A stretch of DNA of 64,000 bases from positions 806,001 to 870,000 of the forward strand of contig PENC01000001.1 of NCBI GenBank assembly GCA_003674045.1, in the 5' to 3' direction. The notes under the pieces were generated by a model. That model was not told the origin of the DNA. It did no database searches and saw nothing but the letters and a program-made list of their open reading frames with translations. Positions within the stretch are counted from its first letter, which is position 1, and each line of letters begins with the position of its first letter. Shown piece by piece: positions 60,686 to 64,000 of the stretch. Source of the DNA: Streptomyces griseocarneus (GTDB lineage: Bacteria > Actinomycetota > Actinomycetes > Streptomycetales > Streptomycetaceae). Position numbers and translations under genes: made by a program.

Positions 60686-63600
60686 ATGTCCCCGTCCCTT
60701 TCCGGCCCGCAGCCCGGCACACAGGACCCACCTGTGGAGCAGGCGCGCTACCGCGGTGCCCCCGCACCGCACCCGCGCACCCTGCTCGACGTACTCGACA
60801 CCACGATCGCCGCACACCCCGAAGCCCTCGCCCTCGACACCGGTACCGAGACCCTCACGTACCGCGCCCTGAGAGACGAGATCGCCGTGCGCGCCGAACG
60901 GCTGCGCGGGGCGGGCGTCGGGCCCGGTGACCGCGTCGGCATCCGCATCCCCTCCGGCACCGCCGAGCTCTACCTGGCCGTCCTCGCGACGCTGGCCAGC
61001 GGTGCCGCATATGTGCCGGTCGACGCCGACGACCCCGACGAGCGCGCCGCCACCGTCTTCGGCGAGGCGGGCGTCTGCGCCGTCCTCGGCGCCGGCGGGC
61101 GGCTGTCGCCCGGCCCCGCCGAACCCCTCCGCTCGGGCCGCCGCGAGCCCACCACGGAGGACGATGCCTGGATCATCTTCACCTCCGGCTCCACCGGCGC
61201 CCCCAAGGGCGTCGCGGTCACCCACCGCAACGCCGCCGCCTTCGTCGACGCCGAGGCGGGGCTCTTCCTCCAGGACAGCCCGCTCGGCCCCGGCGACCGG
61301 GTGCTGGCCGGCCTGTCCGTGGCCTTCGACGCCTCCTGCGAGGAGATGTGGCTGGCCTGGCGGTACGGCGCCTGCCTCGTGCCCGCCCCCCGCGCCCTGG
61401 TCCGCGCGGGCCACGAACTCGGCCCCTGGCTGGTCGAGCGCGGCATCACCGTGGTGTCCACCGTGCCCACCCTCGCGGCGCTGTGGCCCCCGGAGTGCCT
61501 CGACCGCGTACGGCTGCTGATCGTCGGCGGCGAGGCGTGCCCCGCCTCCCTCGTCGACCGCTTCGCCGTGCCCGGCCGCGAGATGTGGAACACCTACGGG
61601 CCGACCGAGACCACCGTCGTCGCCTGCGCCGCCCGGATGCGGCCCGGCCGCCCCGTCCGCATCGGCCTGCCCCTCGACGGCTGGGAGCTGGCCGTCGTCG
61701 ACGAGTCCGGCGCCCTCGTCCCCTGGGGCGAGGAGGGCGAGCTCGTCATCGCGGGCGCGGGCAACGCCCGCTACCTCGATCCGGCCAAGGACGCCGACCG
61801 CTACCGCCGCAGCGACGCCCTGGACACCGACCGCGCCTACCGCACCGGCGACCTCGTGCGCGCCGAGCCCGAGGGCCTGGTCTTCGCGGGCCGCGCCGAC
61901 GACCAGATCAAGATCGGCGGACGCCGTCTCGAACTCGGCGAGATCGACGCCGCGCTGAGCGCCCTGCCCGGCGTGCACGGCGCCGCCGCTGCCGTCCGCA
62001 CCACCCCGGCGGGCGGCAAGATCCTCGTCGGCTATGTGCTGCCCGGCGGCGGCTACGACCGTGCGAAGGCGCGGGAGCTGCTGGTGGAACGCCTGCCCGC
62101 CGCCCTCGTCCCCGTGCTCGCCGAGGTCGACGAGCTGCCCACCCGCACCTCCGGCAAGGTCGACCGCGACGCCCTGCCCTGGCCGCTGCCGCAGCGCGGC
62201 GGCGAGGCGGGCGAGGCCGCCGAAGAACTCCACGGCACGGCCGCCCGCCTGGCCGACCTGTGGGAGGAACTGCTCGGCACCCGGCCCGCCGCCGACTCCG
62301 ACTTCGTCTCCCTCGGCGGCACCAGCCTCACCGCCGCCCGCATGGCCTCCTCGCTGCGCGAGCACCACCCCGGCGTCTCCGTGGCCGGTCTCTACCGCCA
62401 CCCCGTCCTGCGGGACATGGCCGCGCACCTCGACACCCTCACCCCCGCCCAGGAGACCGGGCACCCGCCGCGCGAGGTGCGGGCCGTACGCCCCCTGCGG
62501 CGGCGCACCGGCGTCGTCCAGGTCCTCGTACAGTGCGCGCTGTTCGGCGTCGCCGGCCTGCGCGGCCTCGTCGGCCTCGCCGCGGCGGACAACGTCCTCG
62601 GCCTGCTGGCCCCCGAGGCCTGGGCCCCGCACACCTCCTGGTGGTTCGTGATCGTCGGCTGGGTGGTGCTCTTCAGCGCCCCGGCCCGGTTCACCGTCGG
62701 CGCCCTCGCCGCACGGGCCCTGACCCGTGGCATCACGCCGGGCGCCTACCCCCGCGGCGGCCGCGTCCACCTGCGGCTGTGGGCCGCCGAGCGCACCGTC
62801 GCCTCCTTCGGCGTCCCCTCGCTCCTCGGCACCCCCTGGGCCTCCTGGTACGCCCGGTCCCTGGGCTGCCGGGCGGGCCGCGGTGTCGCCCTGCACGCCA
62901 TGCCCCCGGTGACCGGCCTCGCCGAGTTCGGCGACGGCTGCGCGGTCGAGCCCGAGGCCGACATCTCCGGCTGGTGGCTGGACGGCGGCCTGCTGCACGT
63001 CGGCGCCGTGAAGGTCGGCGCGGGCGCCCGGGTCGCCCACCGCAGCATGATGATGCCGGGCGCCTCCCTGGGCACCGGCGCCGAACTCACCTCCGGCGCC
63101 TGCCTCGACGGCCACGTCCCCGCGGGCGAGGTCTGGGAGGGCTCCCCGGCCCGCCCCCGCCGCCGCGCGGCCACCGGTACCACCCACCGCCCCGCCGCGA
63201 ACCGCGGCACCGCGGCCACGGCCGCCGACATCCCCGTGACCACCGGCGCGCACCGCGCGGCCACCGCGACGGCCGAGCGCGCCGACGGCCTCGGCCACGA
63301 GCAGGACGGCGTGGGCCGCTGCGGCACCGCCGTCGCCGGAGCCGCCCCGCGACGCCCGTTCAGCCGCCACCGCCGCGCCGCCGACAAGGTCCGCCCGCAG
63401 CAGGCCGGCCGCCCCGAGCCGTACGCGGGCCGCGCCAAGGGCCCCTTCCGCCCCGGCGGCAGCCGCGGCGCCCGCCGCGCCGCCCGTCCGGGCAACCCGC
63501 CCGTGCCGCGCATGTCCCACCGCACCCGGCTCGCCTACGCGCTGAGCCTCGGGGCCCTCCCGCTGCTGCCCACCGTTGCGATGCTGCCCGCGCTCGTCGG

Positions 63601-64000
63601 CACGTACTACCTCGTCAAGGGCTGCTCCACGCTGCTGTCGGTGTCGCTGCTGCTGGTCGCCGCCGCGCCCGTCCTCACCGTCGTCACCACCCTGTGCTGG
63701 GCGCTGCTCGTCGCCGGCGTCGTCCGCGTCCTCGGCCGCGGCATCACGCCCGGCGACCACCCGGCCACCGGCGGCGTCGCCTGGCGCGCCTGGCTCGTCA
63801 CGCGGCTGCTCGACTCCACCCGCTCCAGCCTCTTCCCGCTCTACGCGGGCCTGGCCACCCCCGTGTGGATGCGGCTGCTCGGCGCCCGCGTCGGCAGGAG
63901 CGCCGAGATCTCCACGGTGCTGCCGCTGCCCTCGCTGCTCACCGTCGAGGACGGCGCGTTCCTCGCCGACGACACCCTCGTCGCCCCCTACGAGCTGCGC
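60686..64000 (+). CDS. Pls/PosA-type membrane-anchored single-module peptide synthetase, partial (1,105 aa in window)
   Basis: ATG at 60686 with AGAGG upstream; the frame stays open to the window end. Order of domains: adenylation (residues about 25-500; FTSGSTGAPKG near 164, YGPTETT near 305, Lys motif TSGKVDR near 490), a carrier domain (LGGTSLTAARM, Ser near 548), then membrane segments from about residue 610 and LbH-like blocks. This is the architecture of epsilon-poly-L-lysine synthetase relatives, which polymerise one amino acid with tandem membrane condensation domains. Residues about 819-942 are an Arg/Ala/Gly/Pro-rich low-complexity stretch between the first and second membrane parts. 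The substrate is not predictable here. The C-terminus is missing. Confidence 0.88.
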   Translation, partial: MSPSLSGPQPGTQDPPVEQARYRGAPAPHPRTLLDVLDTTIAAHPEALALDTGTETLTYRALRDEIAVRAERLRGAGVGPGDRVGIRIPSGTAELYLAVLATLASGAAYVPVDADDPDERAATVFGEAGVCAVLGAGGRLSPGPAEPLRSGRREPTTEDDAWIIFTSGSTGAPKGVAVTHRNAAAFVDAEAGLFLQDSPLGPGDRVLAGLSVAFDASCEEMWLAWRYGACLVPAPRALVRAGHELGPWLVERGITVVSTVPTLAALWPPECLDRVRLLIVGGEACPASLVDRFAVPGREMWNTYGPTETTVVACAARMRPGRPVRIGLPLDGWELAVVDESGALVPWGEEGELVIAGAGNARYLDPAKDADRYRRSDALDTDRAYRTGDLVRAEPEGLVFAGRADDQIKIGGRRLELGEIDAALSALPGVHGAAAAVRTTPAGGKILVGYVLPGGGYDRAKARELLVERLPAALVPVLAEVDELPTRTSGKVDRDALPWPLPQRGGEAGEAAEELHGTAARLADLWEELLGTRPAADSDFVSLGGTSLTAARMASSLREHHPGVSVAGLYRHPVLRDMAAHLDTLTPAQETGHPPREVRAVRPLRRRTGVVQVLVQCALFGVAGLRGLVGLAAADNVLGLLAPEAWAPHTSWWFVIVGWVVLFSAPARFTVGALAARALTRGITPGAYPRGGRVHLRLWAAERTVASFGVPSLLGTPWASWYARSLGCRAGRGVALHAMPPVTGLAEFGDGCAVEPEADISGWWLDGGLLHVGAVKVGAGARVAHRSMMMPGASLGTGAELTSGACLDGHVPAGEVWEGSPARPRRRAATGTTHRPAANRGTAATAADIPVTTGAHRAATATAERADGLGHEQDGVGRCGTAVAGAAPRRPFSRHRRAADKVRPQQAGRPEPYAGRAKGPFRPGGSRGARRAARPGNPPVPRMSHRTRLAYALSLGALPLLPTVAMLPALVGTYYLVKGCSTLLSVSLLLVAAAPVLTVVTTLCWALLVAGVVRVLGRGITPGDHPATGGVAWRAWLVTRLLDSTRSSLFPLYAGLATPVWMRLLGARVGRSAEISTVLPLPSLLTVEDGAFLADDTLVAPYELR

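Noticed and set aside
60662..63760. 1,032-codon leftward frame opposite the Pls-type synthetase
   Set aside because: Gly/Ala/Asp repeats only; the rightward frame contains all adenylation and carrier motifs.

Overview
The window is high-GC actinobacterial DNA, almost certainly Streptomyces. It has many GTG and TTG starts, overlapping ATGA/GTGA gene junctions, an SsgA-like sporulation protein, paired DUF397 and XRE/DUF5753 genes, and a copy-rich dispersed intergenic repeat. No rRNA, CRISPR array or complete tRNA gene was seen.

Region 1 (about 1-15.7 kb) is the right part of an integrative element. It carries a DUF3987-type replication-like protein and a 2,518-residue fusion protein with a cytosine-C5 methyltransferase core, a BRCT-like domain, an Lsr2-type DNA-binding tail and many Cys-rich modules. 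It also carries an XRE/DUF397 pair, a GntR regulator and trains of tiny coupled genes. It ends in a tRNA-Leu 3' fragment at 15,695-15,717, read here as an attachment site. The integrase and transfer genes must lie to the left of the window.

Region 2 (about 15.9-33.2 kb) is a biosynthetic gene cluster. Tryptophan-oxidase-like (RebO) and chromopyrrolate-synthase-like (RebD) proteins, a P450 and an FAD monooxygenase point to a bisindole or indolocarbazole scaffold. An adjacent seven-gene set has an adenylation enzyme, carrier protein, two acyl-CoA-dehydrogenase-like oxidases, an alpha/beta hydrolase, an MFS exporter and a flavin reductase. It looks like the proline-to-pyrrole-2-carbonyl cassette of the prodiginine and aminocoumarin pathways. 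I know of no described product from this combination. No halogenase, glycosyltransferase, methyltransferase or pathway regulator is visible.

Region 3 (about 33.5-47.7 kb) is ordinary chromosome: an EamA-type transporter, endonuclease V, a YCII protein, an orphan histidine kinase, an SsgA-like protein, a GT-C type membrane protein, inorganic pyrophosphatase, a DapA-family aldolase, and a beta-oxidation run (CoA-transferase/racemase, acyl-CoA dehydrogenase, thiolase, FadB-like). The beta-oxidation run has a recognisable promoter and operator.

Region 4 (about 47.8-53.9 kb) is a small accessory island. An operon encodes two small proteins, a GlmU-C-like left-handed beta-helix protein, a MurA-like enolpyruvyl transferase with Asp in place of the fosfomycin-target Cys, and a cytoplasmic serine hydrolase. 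It is divergent from a helix-turn-helix regulator. The regulator has two TTA codons and the MurA-like gene one, which suggests bldA control. A 5' half of tRNA-Ser(UGA) lies at the right edge.

Region 5 (53.9-64 kb) is chromosomal: a MerR regulator, a secreted M1 peptidase, a secreted X-Pro dipeptidyl-peptidase-like hydrolase, an ABC-F ATPase, and a Pls/PosA-type single-module peptide synthetase cut by the window end.
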